Assembly: GCA_016764435.1 (NCBI GenBank)
Contig: JAESRX010000092.1
Coordinates: forward strand, 3,539 to 38,900
Direction of reading: 5' to 3'
From: Flavobacteriaceae bacterium
Lineage (GTDB): Bacteria > Bacteroidota > Bacteroidia > Flavobacteriales > Flavobacteriaceae
DNA: 35,362 bases
The notes under the pieces are model-generated. The model ran no database searches. It was not told where the DNA came from and saw only the letters and a list, made by a program, of their open reading frames with translations. Within the stretch, counting starts at the first letter, position 1, and the number at the start of each line of letters is the position of its first letter. The position numbers and the translations under genes are program-made. Shown here piece after piece: positions 1-8,402 of this stretch.

Positions 1-8
1 TCAACAAC

Positions 9-359
9 ATGGGCTCAGAAGCTATTATTGTATTCCTCATTGCCGGGATTGTACTTGTTGCTGGCGCAAATTTTTTATCGAATTTAATATCACATAAATC
101 CGATAACGTCCAGAAACGGGAACCCTACGAAAGCGGTATGAAAACCATCGGACCTACATGGGTTCAATTTAAAGTAAGCTACTATTTGTATGCGATACTT
201 TTCTTAATTTTTGACATCGAAGTTGCCTTTTTAGTACCATGGGCAGTGGTCTTTAAAGAAACCGGTGGAATTGCATTTATCGAAATATTAATTTTCCTTA
301 GTATCCTTGGATTAGGATTAGGATATGCTTGGAAAAAAGGCGCATTAAAATGGGACTAA
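9..359 (+). CDS. nuoA: NADH-quinone oxidoreductase subunit A
   Basis: This is a small membrane subunit of respiratory complex I. The 116-residue product has the family's three hydrophobic segments and the characteristic loop after helix 1 ([10 protein letters not shown], about residues 40-50). Helix 2 carries the acidic [13 protein letters not shown] motif. The ATG at 9 gives the usual family length. It is the first complex I gene in the window, and the promoter must lie upstream of position 1. Its last 10 bases overlap the start of nuoB, so the two are probably translationally coupled. Confidence 0.95.
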   Translation: MGSEAIIVFLIAGIVLVAGANFLSNLISHKSDNVQKREPYESGMKTIGPTWVQFKVSYYLYAILFLIFDIEVAFLVPWAVVFKETGGIAFIEILIFLSILGLGLGYAWKKGALKWD

Positions 360-913
360 CTAAAGTAAACAACGAAATACCAGCAGATTTCCCTGGAAAA
401 GTAATTCCTGCAGGAAATGGAGCAAACGTAATTATTACATCATTAGACAAAGTAATCAACTGGGGACGTTCGAACTCCCTATGGTCCTTATATTTTGGAA
501 CCAGCTGTTGTGCTATCGAAATGATGCAAACTGGAGCAGCAAGGCATGATTATTCACGTTTTGGATTTGAAGTAGCACGCCCCTCCCCTAGACAAGCAGA
601 TTTAATTATTATAGCAGGAACTATTGTCAATAAAATGGCCCCTGTTTTAAGAAGATTATACGACCAAATGGCCGAACCAAAATACGTAATCGCCATGGGT
701 GCTTGCGCAATTTCTGGAGGTCCATTTTTTTACAATTCCTATTCGGTTATAAAAGGAGCTGACCACGTAATACCTGTTGATGTATACGTACCAGGATGCC
801 CACCAAGACCGGAAGCGTTATTAGAAGGTATGTTAATGTTACAAGACAAAATACGTACCGAAAGTATGAAAAGTAAAATAAATCCTATCGATGGATTTGA
901 TGAAGGTAACTAA
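350..913 (+). CDS. nuoB: NADH-quinone oxidoreductase subunit B (N2 cluster)
   Basis: NuoB holds the terminal [4Fe-4S] cluster N2, which passes electrons to quinone. The 187-residue product shows the ligand pattern: the adjacent pair C53-C54 (GTSCCAIE), C119 (GAC) and C150 (PGCPPRPE). The ATG at 350 is preferred to an in-frame TTG at 329. It lies inside the nuoA tail (10-bp overlap) and starts the protein at MGLTKV, a normal N-terminus. N2 is present even though the NADH dehydrogenase module genes are missing, so the connecting arm looks intact. Confidence 0.96.
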   Translation: MGLTKVNNEIPADFPGKVIPAGNGANVIITSLDKVINWGRSNSLWSLYFGTSCCAIEMMQTGAARHDYSRFGFEVARPSPRQADLIIIAGTIVNKMAPVLRRLYDQMAEPKYVIAMGACAISGGPFFYNSYSVIKGADHVIPVDVYVPGCPPRPEALLEGMLMLQDKIRTESMKSKINPIDGFDEGN

Positions 914-914
914 C

Positions 915-1385
915 ATGCAAGCGATGACAAACAGTGATTTACAAACGTTAATTAGTGGCTGGATTCCAGACTTAGAATTCACCGAAGAAAACACACAATT
1001 TTTAACCATTACGGTAGCTCCGGAAAAGCTACATACCTTAATGGAACACTTAAAAACCAATACAGATACACAGTTCGATTACTTATTTTGTGTAACTGGT
1101 ATGGATTGGGGAAAAGAATTGGGTGTAATTTACCATCTTGAATCTACAACTTTTAGACATCAATTAGTGGTAAAAGTAAATACAAGTGACAGAGAAAATC
1201 CCACCTTTGATTCCGTAAATGACCTTTGGTTCACTGCAGAATTTCACGAACTGGAAATCTTTGACCTATTTGGAGTTACCTTTACGAACCACCCAAAATT
1301 AAGACGTTTATTTATGCCAGAAAACTGGGAAGGATTCCCTTTGAGAAAGGACTATGTAGACACAGCTAATATGATTATTAAATAA
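915..1385 (+). CDS. nuoC: NADH-quinone oxidoreductase subunit C
   Basis: This is the 30-kDa subunit of the peripheral arm of complex I, about 156 residues. The C-terminal signature is clear: residues of the form WFTAEFHELEIFDLFGV followed by HPKLRRLFMPENWEGFPLRKDY. It is encoded separately from nuoD, unlike the fused nuoCD of enterobacteria and Bacteroides. The start is uncertain. ATG codons in frame at 891, 900, 915 and 924 are all possible. I chose 915 because it follows the nuoB stop directly (TAACATG). Starting at 891 or 900 would overlap nuoB. Confidence 0.92.
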   Translation: MQAMTNSDLQTLISGWIPDLEFTEENTQFLTITVAPEKLHTLMEHLKTNTDTQFDYLFCVTGMDWGKELGVIYHLESTTFRHQLVVKVNTSDRENPTFDSVNDLWFTAEFHELEIFDLFGVTFTNHPKLRRLFMPENWEGFPLRKDYVDTANMIIK

Positions 1386-1392
1386 TGTAGCA

Positions 1393-2514
1393 ATGATCAC
1401 AGATCCAACTAATAAAAGCGTAAAAACGGAAGAGTATTTTATCAACATGGGACCACAGCATCCAGCTACCCATGGTGTACTCCGACTAATATTGACTATC
1501 GACGGTGAAACCATTAAAAATGTAGAACCAGACCTAGGATATATTCACAGATCTATAGAAAAAATGTGCGAGCGCGATAGCTATCAGCAAATTGTACATT
1601 TAACAGACAGGATGGATTATTTATCCTCTCATATAAATAACGAAGCGGTTTGTTTAACCGTGGAAAACGCCCTGGGAATTGAAGTTCCTGAGCGTGTAAA
1701 AGTAATTAGAACCATTATCTCTGAACTCACCCGTATCGCATCACATAATTTATGGTGGGGTGTTATGGGAATGGATGTCGGTGCCTTAACTACCTATTTC
1801 TACGGATTTAGAGACCGTGAATTAATCAACGACATTTTTGAAGAAACGTGTGGTGCTCGCTTGACCATGAATTACAATTTACCTGGAGGATTAATGTTTG
1901 ATATTCATCCGAATTTTGTAAAACGTACGAAGGACTTTATCGCTCATTTTAAAACAAAACTACCAGAATACGACACCTTATTAACCAACAACGTAATTTT
2001 TCAAAAAAGGACCAAAGGTATCGGTATTTTAACGAAACAAGACGCCATTTCTTTTGGAGCATCAGGACCTGTAGGTCGTGCTTCTGGATATTCTTGTGAC
2101 GTTCGAAAACACCATCCATACAGTGCTTATACGCAAGTGAAATTTAACGAGGCTTTAAAAACCGAAGGAGACACCTTTGCACGTTACCAAGTAAGAATCC
2201 AAGAAATGTGGGAATCAATGGCCATCATAGAGCAATTGATAGATAACATTCCTGAAGGTGATTATAAAGTAGCTACCAAAGCGGTGATCAAATTACCCAA
2301 AGGAGAGTTTTACCAAAAAGTAGAAACCGCACGTGGAGAATTAGGTGTATACATTAACAGTACGGGAACTAAAAATCCGTACCGTGTTAAGTTTCGTTCC
2401 CCAGGTCTTTCAAACTTATCCCTGTTAAATCATATTGCAGTAGGAGGAAAAATTGGAGATTTAGTTGCTACCATGGCTACCTTAGACATCGTAGTACCAG
2501 ATATTGATAGATAA
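1393..2514 (+). CDS. nuoD: NADH-quinone oxidoreductase subunit D
   Basis: This is the 49-kDa subunit, which forms the quinone-binding pocket with NuoB. The 373-residue protein opens with the family motif MGPQHPATHGVLRL, containing the quinone-site histidine loop. It continues with DRMDYLS and ends with the conserved FRSPGLSNLSLLNHIAVGGKIGD segment and VVPDIDR. It is a little shorter than many NuoD proteins (about 400) because of a compact N-terminus, not a C-terminal truncation. Seven bases separate it from nuoC. After its stop there are only 58 bp before nuoH. In 14-gene operons nuoE, nuoF and nuoG sit in this position. Confidence 0.95.
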   Translation: MITDPTNKSVKTEEYFINMGPQHPATHGVLRLILTIDGETIKNVEPDLGYIHRSIEKMCERDSYQQIVHLTDRMDYLSSHINNEAVCLTVENALGIEVPERVKVIRTIISELTRIASHNLWWGVMGMDVGALTTYFYGFRDRELINDIFEETCGARLTMNYNLPGGLMFDIHPNFVKRTKDFIAHFKTKLPEYDTLLTNNVIFQKRTKGIGILTKQDAISFGASGPVGRASGYSCDVRKHHPYSAYTQVKFNEALKTEGDTFARYQVRIQEMWESMAIIEQLIDNIPEGDYKVATKAVIKLPKGEFYQKVETARGELGVYINSTGTKNPYRVKFRSPGLSNLSLLNHIAVGGKIGDLVATMATLDIVVPDIDR

Positions 2515-2572
2515 TAACATATCCATCGTCAACATAAAATAGTATATCATTCACATTTTAAATATTTTACAA

Positions 2573-3637
2573 GTGAGAATACCATTATCCATTACACACA
2601 CCATACACGACTGGTTGTTTAGTGTTATGCCTGAGGGAGTTGCAAGTATCGTAGAAATGATACTTATTGCCACGGTCTTTTTAGCATTTTTTGCTATTGC
2701 CGGTTTGTACCTCGTATTATTAGAACGTAAAATGGCCGCATGGTTCCAATTACGTTTAGGCCCTAACCGAGTAGGTTACAAAGGACTTTTGCAAACTTTA
2801 GCAGATGCCTTAAAACTGGTTTCGAAGGAATTAACTATTCTAGAAAAAGCCGATAAATTCCTTTATAAGTTAGCGCCTTATTTTCCCATTATTACAGCTT
2901 TGATGGCGTTGTCAGTTTTCCCTTATACGGAGGAACTACATGCCTTTGACATTAATATTGGTATTTTCTTCTTAATCGCCATTTCTTCTATTGGAGTAAT
3001 CGGTATTTTATTAGGAGGATGGGCAAGTAACAATAAATTTGCGCTAATTGGTGCCATGCGAAGTGGTGTACAAACCATTAGCTATGAACTTTCTGTAGGA
3101 CTTTCATTACTAACGATGGTTTTACTAACCGGTTCCTTACAATTATCAGAAATAATAGAAGTTCAAAAAAATGGTTGGCTCATTGTCCAAGGACACATTC
3201 CTGCTATTATTGCTTTTATGATTTTTATGATAGCTGGAACAGCAGAATCTAACAGAGCTCCCTTTGATTTAGTAGAAGCTGAATCAGAATTAGGTGCTGG
3301 ATTTCATACCGAATATTCTGGAATGAGATTCGCCTATTTCTTCCTCGCAGAATTTGTCAACATGTTTATCATAGCAGCCATTGCCGCAACTATCTTTTTT
3401 GGTGGATGGTTATCGCCCTTTGGAATTACGGAATCCATCCCGATGCTAGGTATCTTTTGGTTCGGATTAAAAACATTCTTAATTATTGTTTTAATGATGT
3501 GGTTCCGATGGACATTCCCACGGTTGCGTATCGATCAATTATTAACCTTGGAATGGAAATATTTACTACCGTTAAACTTGATGAACATAGTTATTATGGC
3601 CTTCATCGTTTGGCGTAATTTAACCATTCAATTTTAA
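2573..3637 (+). CDS. nuoH: NADH-quinone oxidoreductase subunit H
   Basis: NuoH is the membrane subunit that joins the peripheral arm to the proton-pumping arm and contributes to the quinone chamber. The 354-residue product contains LLERKMAAWFQLRLGPNRVG near residue 50 and the strongly conserved acidic loop AESNRAPFDLVEAESELGAGFHTEYSG near residue 225. About eight hydrophobic helices are visible. The best start is the GTG at 2573 (MRIPLS). The next ATG, at 2627, would remove an N-terminal amphipathic stretch. Initiation at GTG after a 58-bp gap suggests separate translation initiation rather than coupling to nuoD. Confidence 0.95.
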   Translation: MRIPLSITHTIHDWLFSVMPEGVASIVEMILIATVFLAFFAIAGLYLVLLERKMAAWFQLRLGPNRVGYKGLLQTLADALKLVSKELTILEKADKFLYKLAPYFPIITALMALSVFPYTEELHAFDINIGIFFLIAISSIGVIGILLGGWASNNKFALIGAMRSGVQTISYELSVGLSLLTMVLLTGSLQLSEIIEVQKNGWLIVQGHIPAIIAFMIFMIAGTAESNRAPFDLVEAESELGAGFHTEYSGMRFAYFFLAEFVNMFIIAAIAATIFFGGWLSPFGITESIPMLGIFWFGLKTFLIIVLMMWFRWTFPRLRIDQLLTLEWKYLLPLNLMNIVIMAFIVWRNLTIQF

Positions 3638-3642
3638 GAGCT

Positions 3643-4119
3643 ATGAGTTATTTTTCAGATATATATAATGGTATAAAGACATTACTTACTGGTATGAGTG
3701 TTACCGGAAAGTACTTGCTAAAAGCACGCACGGGAGCCATTACCCAACAATACCCAGAAAACAGAGAGACCCTTAAAATGTTTGACCGTTTTAGAGGGGA
3801 AGTAATTATGCCTCATGACGACAACAACGAACACCGCTGTACTGGATGTCAAAAATGTGAAATTGCCTGTCCTAATGGAACCATCGAAATTATTTGGGAC
3901 CGTGGAATCGACCCAGAAACGGGTAAAAAGAAGAAAAAAATTGACCAGCACATCTACCACTTAGCCATGTGTACCATGTGTGGACTTTGTATCGAAGCCT
4001 GCCCAACGGATGCCATTAAGTGGGGTCAAAATTTCGAAAATTCCGTGTACGATAGAAAACATTTAACCCGTGTATTAAACAAGCCTGGTTCTAAACTACA
4101 ACCTGGCGTAGAAGATTAA
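3643..4119 (+). CDS. nuoI: NADH-quinone oxidoreductase subunit I (2x[4Fe-4S])
   Basis: NuoI is the 8Fe ferredoxin-like subunit carrying clusters N6a and N6b. The 158-residue protein has two complete CxxCxxCxxxCP motifs: C66-C69-C72-C76 and C110-C113-C116-C120. Between them lies a Lys-rich insertion (GKKKKK, about residues 94-99). It starts 6 bp after nuoH. With no NuoE/F/G encoded beside it, this subunit is the likely surface where an alternative electron donor protein would dock. That last point is inference from other 11-subunit complexes. Confidence 0.95.
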   Translation: MSYFSDIYNGIKTLLTGMSVTGKYLLKARTGAITQQYPENRETLKMFDRFRGEVIMPHDDNNEHRCTGCQKCEIACPNGTIEIIWDRGIDPETGKKKKKIDQHIYHLAMCTMCGLCIEACPTDAIKWGQNFENSVYDRKHLTRVLNKPGSKLQPGVED

Positions 4120-4122
4120 ATT

Positions 4123-4647
4123 ATGGAACAAATTATATTTTACATCCTCGCAGTAGTCATTATAGGAATGGCATTTGCATCGGTTACTAGCAAAAAAATG
4201 CTACGTTCAGTAATTTATTTACTGTTTGTACTTATGGGTATTGCTGGTCTTTATTTTCTTTTAGATTATAACTTTTTAGCAGCCGTACAACTCACCGTTT
4301 ATGCGGGAGGCGTGATAGTGCTTGTTATCTTCTCGGTATTTTTAATACACCATCTAGAAATGGAGTTAGAAATGGCGAACCTTAGAAAAAAAATTATCGC
4401 AGCCCTAATCAGCATTGGAGGAATCGCTACTTTTTTATGGGTGATCTGGAACCACCATTTTAACGTGGTAGAAAATTACAATGCCATTGAAGTAAGAGAT
4501 ATTGGTCTCAAACTATTAAGTACTGGCGACGGCGGATTCATTTTACCTTTTGAGGTCATCAGTATCCTTTTATTAGCCGCCATGATAGGAGCCATTATTG
4601 TAGCAAAAAGCAACAAACTAACCGATAAAAACGAAGCACAATCATGA
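4123..4647 (+). CDS. nuoJ: NADH-quinone oxidoreductase subunit J
   Basis: This is a polytopic membrane subunit of complex I with 174 residues and five predicted hydrophobic helices. The conserved third-helix region reads FLAAVQLTVYAGGVIVLVIF, including the Tyr-Ala-Gly-Gly turn typical of NuoJ/ND6. The C-terminus is soluble and charged (KSNKLTDKNEAQS). It begins 4 bp after nuoI and overlaps nuoK by 4 bp (ATGA), a clear sign of translational coupling. Confidence 0.94.
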   Translation: MEQIIFYILAVVIIGMAFASVTSKKMLRSVIYLLFVLMGIAGLYFLLDYNFLAAVQLTVYAGGVIVLVIFSVFLIHHLEMELEMANLRKKIIAALISIGGIATFLWVIWNHHFNVVENYNAIEVRDIGLKLLSTGDGGFILPFEVISILLLAAMIGAIIVAKSNKLTDKNEAQS

Positions 4648-4961
4648 TTTTAGGAGTCAGCATTTACGAAATACTAAGCCTTACTACCATTCTGTTTTTC
4701 ATTGGTATCTATGGTTTTTTCACTCGGAAAAATTTAATTTCTGTCTTGATGTCTATCGAATTGATTTTAAACGCGACCGTTATCAATTTTGTAGTGATTA
4801 ACAAATACATGTTTCCTGAAAAATTAGAAGGAGCCATCTTTGGGATATTTATCATTGCCGTGGCCGCCGCAGAAACAGCCTTGGCTATCGCCATCATTAT
4901 TAATTTGTATAGACAAATCACTTCTGTTGAAGTTGACGACACGACCACATTAAAATATTAA
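4644..4961 (+). CDS. nuoK: NADH-quinone oxidoreductase subunit K
   Basis: This is the small three-helix subunit of the proton-translocating arm, 105 residues. It keeps the two membrane glutamates needed in the family: E39 in MSIELILNA and E77 in AAAETALAIAI. The start overlaps the nuoJ stop in an ATGA arrangement. NuoK/MrpC-type proteins look alike, but the operon context settles the assignment. Confidence 0.94.
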   Translation: MILGVSIYEILSLTTILFFIGIYGFFTRKNLISVLMSIELILNATVINFVVINKYMFPEKLEGAIFGIFIIAVAAAETALAIAIIINLYRQITSVEVDDTTTLKY

Positions 4962-4967
4962 TAGCAC

Positions 4968-6887
4968 ATGAACTTTAGTTATACCATATTAATACCGCTC
5001 ATTCCATTTGTAGTTTTCTTAATTCTTGGGTTAAATCACAAGAGAATTAAACCTGCAGTCTCTGGATATATAGGCGTGTTTGGATTAATGGCAAGTGCCT
5101 TTTTATCCTATTTTACAGCCTACAAATACTTTTTTACTGTCCCTAAAATAGACGGTATATACCAACAGATTACACACAAAACTGTTTGGATGAATTTTAC
5201 CGACACCTTACACATAGATATGGGTGTTTTAATAGACCCTATTTCTATCATGATGTTGATAGTCGTAACCACCATTTCTTTATTAGTCCATATTTACAGT
5301 AGAGGCTATATGAAGGGAGATCCCGGTTACACCAAGTTTTTTGCCTTTCTAGGACTCTTTACATTTTCCATGTTAGGGTTGGTATTGGCAACTAACCTTT
5401 TCCAAATCTATATTTTCTGGGAATTAGTAGGTGTCTCCTCCTTTTTACTCATTGGATATTATTACACCAAACCATCTGCTATTATTGCCGCAAAAAAAGC
5501 GTTTATCGTCACCCGATTTGCCGATTTATTTTTCTTAATAGGAATTATCACCATCGGATTTTATACAGGAACGTTTGACTTTGAAACCTTAAACGACCCT
5601 ACGGGAGAAGTAATTACCAATTGGGCGTCCACTTCCTTTATGGGATTGTCCGTATTAACATGGGCATTGATCCTAATATTTATTGGAGGTGCCGGAAAAT
5701 CTGCCATGTTCCCATTGCATATCTGGTTACCAGATGCGATGGAGGGACCTACGCCAGTTTCAGCATTAATTCACGCAGCTACCATGGTGGTTGCAGGAGT
5801 TTATCTCGTCGCTCGCTTGTTCCCTATGTACTATTTTATCGAAGACGGTTTTGCGCTTAACATCGTAGCCTATGTAGGAGGGTTTTCTTCCTTATTCGCT
5901 GCTATTATTGCCATCACCCAAAAAGATATTAAACGCGTATTGGCCTTTTCTACCATGTCCCAAATCGGATATATGATGATGGCCTTAGGAGTTTCTGGAT
6001 ATGACGGACACGAAGGGGTTGGATATATGGCTTCAATGTTCCACTTATTTACACACTCCATGTTTAAAGCATTACTGTTCTTAGGAGCTGGTTCTGTAAT
6101 ACACGCTGTACATAGTAATATGATGGGCGATATGGGGAACTTAAAAAAGTACATGCCGATCACTAACATTACATTTTTAATCGCCGCTTTTGCCATTGCT
6201 GGTGTCCCTCCATTTGCAGGATTCTGGTCTAAGGACGAAATTTTAGTCGCTGCTTTTGAATACAGTAAACCTTTATATGCCGTAGGATTAATTGTAGCAG
6301 GATTAACCGCCTTTTACATGTTCCGTTTGTACTTCTCCATTTTCCACGGAAAGAAAACAGCATACAAACATACGCCGCATGAGGCCCCTGCGAGCATGAC
6401 CTTCCCATTGTTATTTTTAGCAGTGATGAGTGTCGTAGCCGGATTCATTCCTTTTAGCAATTTTGTAACTGCTAATAAAGAGCCTTTTGAAGCACATTTA
6501 AATTACCCATTGGCCGCCATTGCAGTAGCCACAGGACTGATTGGAATTATCTTAGCCTATGTGTTTTATAAAAACCCAACCGAGTATCCTGCAAAATGTC
6601 GCAAGGCTTTCGGAAGTTTTTACAAGTGGGCCTATGCAAAATTCTATATGGATGAGCTTTACTTTTTCGTTACCCGTAAAATTATTTTCAATTGTGTTTC
6701 GCAGCCTATTGCATGGTTTGATAAAAACGTAATAGATGCCTTTATGGAAGGAATTGGTTCTGGAACACTCAAAGCTTCGGAAAAAACAAAAAAAATGCAA
6801 TCGGGTTATTTTCAAGATTACGCCATGGCCTTTGTGGGTGGTGTAGTAGTGATTTCCATTGTACTTATATACATATTTAAAAACTAA
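4968..6887 (+). CDS. nuoL: NADH-quinone oxidoreductase subunit L
   Basis: NuoL is the distal antiporter-like proton pump with the long lateral helix. The 639-residue product has the helix-5 glutamate (FWELVGVSSFLLIG), the lysine/histidine pumping region (PDAMEGPTPVSALIHAATMVVAGVYL) and a hydrophobic C-terminal extension. That extension includes a polar stretch rich in Lys/Glu (about residues 565-615) before a final helix, consistent with the lateral arm and anchor. It starts 6 bp after nuoK. The full-length extension shows that the membrane arm is complete despite the missing input module. Confidence 0.95.
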   Translation: MNFSYTILIPLIPFVVFLILGLNHKRIKPAVSGYIGVFGLMASAFLSYFTAYKYFFTVPKIDGIYQQITHKTVWMNFTDTLHIDMGVLIDPISIMMLIVVTTISLLVHIYSRGYMKGDPGYTKFFAFLGLFTFSMLGLVLATNLFQIYIFWELVGVSSFLLIGYYYTKPSAIIAAKKAFIVTRFADLFFLIGIITIGFYTGTFDFETLNDPTGEVITNWASTSFMGLSVLTWALILIFIGGAGKSAMFPLHIWLPDAMEGPTPVSALIHAATMVVAGVYLVARLFPMYYFIEDGFALNIVAYVGGFSSLFAAIIAITQKDIKRVLAFSTMSQIGYMMMALGVSGYDGHEGVGYMASMFHLFTHSMFKALLFLGAGSVIHAVHSNMMGDMGNLKKYMPITNITFLIAAFAIAGVPPFAGFWSKDEILVAAFEYSKPLYAVGLIVAGLTAFYMFRLYFSIFHGKKTAYKHTPHEAPASMTFPLLFLAVMSVVAGFIPFSNFVTANKEPFEAHLNYPLAAIAVATGLIGIILAYVFYKNPTEYPAKCRKAFGSFYKWAYAKFYMDELYFFVTRKIIFNCVSQPIAWFDKNVIDAFMEGIGSGTLKASEKTKKMQSGYFQDYAMAFVGGVVVISIVLIYIFKN

Positions 6888-6894
6888 GATTAAC

Positions 6895-8382
6895 ATGGAT
6901 ATATTATCACTTTTTGTTGTAGTTCCTGTTATTACAATACTGGCCTTATTTTTAGCAAAAGGCTTAAAACAATCCCGCATCGTAGCGATGGCAGGAAGTT
7001 TAGTACAGCTAGCAATGGCCTTTCATTTGGTCTACGCTTATGTAAAAGAACGTGCTATAAACGACGACATCATGGTATTCATGAGAGACGTTGTCTGGTA
7101 TGAGGATTTTAATATTCACTACGCCATTGGTGTAGATGGAATATCGGTTGCTTTAATTACATTAACCGCCATCGTAGTATTGGCAGGGGTATTTATCTCC
7201 TGGATGATGGAAGATTTACCAAAAGAATTTTTCGTGTCACTTATTGTATTAGCTACGGGAGTGTACGGATTCTTTATTTCCATAGATTTATTTACCATGT
7301 TCGTATTTTACGAAATAGCCGTAATCCCAATGTACCTGCTTATCGGAATATGGGGAACTGGTCCAAAGGAACATGCTGCCATGAAATTAACATTAATGTT
7401 AATGGGAGCATCTGCCGTTTTATTAGTCGGGATTTTGGGTATCTATTTAAATTCTAATGCAGATGGAGGTCCTTTAACTTTTAATATTTTAGAAATTGCT
7501 CAGGTAAACATTCCGTTTGCTGCACAGCAACTCTTCTTCCCTCTTACCTTTATTGGTTTCGCCGTATTAGGAGCTTTATTCCCTTTTCATACCTGGTCTC
7601 CAGACGGACATGCCTCTGCCCCAACAGCAGTATCCATGTTACACGCCGGAGTATTAATGAAACTAGGAGGATACGGAGTCTTTAGAGTCGCCATGTTTTT
7701 ATTACCAGAAGGTGCTATGGACTGGTCTTGGTTCTTTATCATCCTATCCGCTACCGGAGTTATATACGGAGCCTTAGGAGCCGTGAGACAGACCGATTTA
7801 AAATACATTAATGCCTATTCATCAGTAAGTCACTTGGGAATGGTATTATTTGCTTTATTGATGCTTAATAAAACAGCATGGACAGGCGCTATCTTACAAT
7901 CCTTATCACATGGATTTATGACCGCTTTATTCTTTGCTTTAATTGGAATGATCTATGGCAGAACCAAAACAAGAGATATCTATAAATTAGGAGGATTACT
8001 TAAAGTGATTCCTTTTATTTCTGTAGTGTATGTGATTGCCGGAATGGCCTCATTAGGATTGCCTGGATTTAGTGGATTTACGGCAGAAATGAATATTTTT
8101 GTAGGTGCATTTCAACATACCGATATGTTCCACCGTGTAGCCACCATCGTTTCTATCTCCGCCATTGTAGTAACCGCCGTTTACATTTTACGTGTAATAG
8201 GTTTAATGCTAATGGGACCTGTAAAGAGCGAATTTAAAGACTTACCAAAAGTACGTTGGTACGAAGTAACTGGAATTTTATTATTGTTAATCCCTATCAC
8301 TGCCCTTGGGGTAGCACCTTTATGGATTAGTGATTTGATTATGGAAAGTATTAAACCTTTTATTCAAGGAGTAATACAATAA
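6895..8382 (+). CDS. nuoM: NADH-quinone oxidoreductase subunit M
   Basis: This is the second antiporter-like proton pump subunit, 495 residues. Family motifs include FYEIAVIPMYLLIGIWG with the helix-5 glutamate, PFHTWSPDGHASAPTAVSM followed by LHAGVLMKLGGYG with the key lysine, and LGLPGFSGFTAE. I chose the ATG at 6895 (TAACATG, 7 bp after the nuoL stop) because the upstream in-frame ATG at 6859 would add 12 residues overlapping the nuoL end. Confidence 0.95.
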   Translation: MDILSLFVVVPVITILALFLAKGLKQSRIVAMAGSLVQLAMAFHLVYAYVKERAINDDIMVFMRDVVWYEDFNIHYAIGVDGISVALITLTAIVVLAGVFISWMMEDLPKEFFVSLIVLATGVYGFFISIDLFTMFVFYEIAVIPMYLLIGIWGTGPKEHAAMKLTLMLMGASAVLLVGILGIYLNSNADGGPLTFNILEIAQVNIPFAAQQLFFPLTFIGFAVLGALFPFHTWSPDGHASAPTAVSMLHAGVLMKLGGYGVFRVAMFLLPEGAMDWSWFFIILSATGVIYGALGAVRQTDLKYINAYSSVSHLGMVLFALLMLNKTAWTGAILQSLSHGFMTALFFALIGMIYGRTKTRDIYKLGGLLKVIPFISVVYVIAGMASLGLPGFSGFTAEMNIFVGAFQHTDMFHRVATIVSISAIVVTAVYILRVIGLMLMGPVKSEFKDLPKVRWYEVTGILLLLIPITALGVAPLWISDLIMESIKPFIQGVIQ

Positions 8383-8402
8383 ATTATTTAAAAATAGAAA
8401 AC

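Noticed and set aside
2515-2572. Possible remnant of nuoE/F/G between nuoD and nuoH
   Set aside because: The 58 bp are AT-rich and show no readable piece of those proteins, so there is no trace of a recent deletion.
4709-6196. Long open frames on the minus strand opposite nuoK and nuoL
   Set aside because: They lie fully inside strongly conserved complex I genes, and their translations have the biased composition of antisense frames.
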